DNA of 6,929 bases from Bryobacterales bacterium (GTDB lineage: Bacteria; Acidobacteriota; Terriglobia; Bryobacterales; Bryobacteraceae), in contig PLRZ01000214.1 in assembly GCA_003164075.1 (NCBI GenBank), positions 56,189 through 63,117 of the forward strand, given 5' to 3'. Made by a program: the position numbers and the translations under genes. The notes beneath the pieces were generated by a model, which saw only the letters and a list, made by a program, of their open reading frames with translations, was not told where the DNA came from and did not search any database. Below, in pieces: positions 6,007-6,929 of the stretch. How positions within the stretch are numbered: the first letter of the stretch is position 1; each line of letters begins with the position of its first letter.

Positions 6007-6780
6007 ATGACGCGAGTTTTGCTGGTGGGCCTTCTGGCCATGGCCATGGCCGCGGGCGCGGGCGCGGGCGCGAGCGCGCAAGCGCAGCCGCAAGAGCGCG
6101 GTGGGCCGCCAAATTGGAGATTCGTGGGCGCGGAAGCCGGACGGCCGGGAGCGGTAGTAAAGAATGCGCCTTTTTCGGCCGACGTGACCACCGAAACCAG
6201 CATGGTCCTGCAGGATGGCAATCATATCCGGCAGACCAGTTCGTTGCGCCTCTACCGCGATAGCGAGGGCCGCACGCGGCGCGAGCAGTCCTTGAACAAC
6301 GTGGGTGGTCTGGCCAACAACACCAACCTTCCGCCCGTGGTCTTCATTAACGATCCGGTGGCCCACGTCAATTATGCGCTGAGCCCTTCTTCGCGGACGG
6401 CGACCAGGTCGGCAGGTGGCGGCCGGGGGGGGCGTATGCGGGGCGCGGCGCCCGGCGGCGGACAGCAAAACGCGAAAACGGAATCGCTGGGTAATAAGAC
6501 TCTGGAAGGCGTGGCGGCCGCGGGCACGCGCACTACCATCACCATACCGGCCGGCCAGATGGGCAACGAACAACCGCTGCTCACGGTGGTGGAATCCTGG
6601 TATTCGCCGGATTTGCAGACCGTCGTGCTCTCCAAACGCAGCGACCCGCGCACCGGCGAGACCGTCACCCGGTATACCAACATCAATCGCGCCGAGCCGG
6701 CGCACTCCTTATTCGAAATACCGGCCGATTATAAGATCGCCGACTCCGCGGCACGCGGCCCAAAAACCGGCGCGAAGTAA
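6007..6780 (+). CDS. Secreted protein of unknown function, third gene of the ECF operon
   Basis: The 257-residue product has a signal peptide (basic MTR, hydrophobic core to about 22, likely cleavage after ASA at 24), so it is exported. The mature part has a first block (about 55-125) with 'LYRDSEGRTRREQSL' and 'FINDPVAHVNYAL'. A low-complexity Gly/Arg-rich linker (about 136-153) follows, then a second block (about 158-243) with 'GTRTTITIPAGQMGNEQP', 'WYSPDLQTVVLSKRSDPRTG' and 'SLFEIPADYKI'. I recall similar blocks in multi-copy acidobacterial proteins of unknown role. No catalytic motif and no lipobox are seen. AGGAG (5994-5998), overlapping the anti-sigma stop codon, lies 8 bases before the ATG and fixes the start. 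Position makes it a likely member, target or signal source of the sigma system. Confidence 0.88.
   Translation: MTRVLLVGLLAMAMAAGAGAGASAQAQPQERGGPPNWRFVGAEAGRPGAVVKNAPFSADVTTETSMVLQDGNHIRQTSSLRLYRDSEGRTRREQSLNNVGGLANNTNLPPVVFINDPVAHVNYALSPSSRTATRSAGGGRGGRMRGAAPGGGQQNAKTESLGNKTLEGVAAAGTRTTITIPAGQMGNEQPLLTVVESWYSPDLQTVVLSKRSDPRTGETVTRYTNINRAEPAHSLFEIPADYKIADSAARGPKTGAK
6051..6074 (+). repeat. CGCGGG hexamer tandem repeat in signal peptide
   Basis: Three perfect CGCGGG units and one CGCGAG unit lie in the signal-peptide region, read as Ala-Gly repeats just before the cleavage site. The unit is a multiple of three, so gain or loss of copies would change signal-peptide length without a frameshift. 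Confidence 0.85.
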
Positions 6781-6787
6781 GACTCAA

Positions 6788-6884
6788 AACTCCTGATGTC
6801 GCCCTGCAGTTTCTGCCTGGCGGGGAAAATGGGCTGAGCCATTCCTTTCGATGGCGAGAGCTTGGCAGGTGGGGCAGGCGGTGC
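6788..6884 (-). repeat. Right arm of 97-bp inverted repeat
   Basis: Reverse complement of 1-97 with no gaps and 8 mismatches; 6819-6856 is identical to 29-66. It begins 7 bases after the stop codon of the secreted-protein gene. No transposase or matching target duplication is visible in the window. The core 17-mer is at 6868-6884, where it runs into the stem-loop type repeat. Confidence 0.93.
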
Positions 6885-6929
6885 CACCTGCCCGCCCGCG
6901 CTGAATTTGGGGCCGCTGCTCGAATAGGA
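6867..6929 (-). repeat. Incomplete copy of the stem-loop repeat, cut by the window end
   Basis: From 6867 on the sequence follows the left arm and loop of the 3246-3352 element: the shared AGGTGGGGCAGGCGGTGC, then a CGCCCGCG block and a GGCCGCTGC block matching the loop with small indels. A local hairpin GGCAGGTGG (6864-6872) with CCACCTGCC (6884-6892) is present. The second arm would lie beyond the window. Confidence 0.8.

Noticed and set aside
1..6929. Window as a composite transposon or integrative element
   Set aside because: No transposase, integrase, attachment site or cargo-like genes; the content is mostly housekeeping and regulatory genes with uniform composition.

Overview
The window is a GC-rich bacterial chromosomal fragment with nine protein-coding genes. 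It suggests an Acidobacteriota relative of the Solibacter/Bryobacter type. That is an inference from three things: the PAS fold and the secreted-protein motifs resemble families I associate with that group, the anti-sigma factor has the C-terminal region typical of such genomes, and short GC-rich 'GGTGGGGCAGGCGGTGC' palindromic repeats are scattered between genes. No RNA gene, CRISPR array, transposase or phage gene was seen.

Layout, left to right. Positions 1-251 hold only repeats: one arm of a 97-bp inverted repeat and a second palindromic element. Then come a Sfp-type 4'-phosphopantetheinyl transferase (minus strand) and, divergent from it, a zinc-ribbon membrane protein followed by a small multi-pass membrane protein (plus strand). 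These converge, with overlapping stop codons, on lspA-lgt (minus strand), which encode two steps of lipoprotein maturation. A 31-bp perfect stem-loop repeat separates lspA from a minus-strand pair: a PAS-LuxR regulator and, 20 bp after it, a guanine deaminase (guaD). Divergent from the PAS-LuxR gene is a compact plus-strand operon of an ECF sigma factor, its zinc-type anti-sigma factor (ATGA overlap) and a secreted protein of unknown function. The right end carries the partner arm of the 97-bp inverted repeat and an incomplete copy of the stem-loop repeat.

Functionally, four modules sit side by side: carrier-protein activation, lipoprotein processing, purine salvage with a putative cytoplasmic sensor-regulator, and an envelope-signalling cassette. 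I do not see a clearly undescribed defence or mobile system. The most notable items are the repeat architecture, with both window edges lying inside copies of one family; the sigma/anti-sigma/secreted-protein cassette; and an Lgt that appears to lack residues equivalent to two key E. coli residues.
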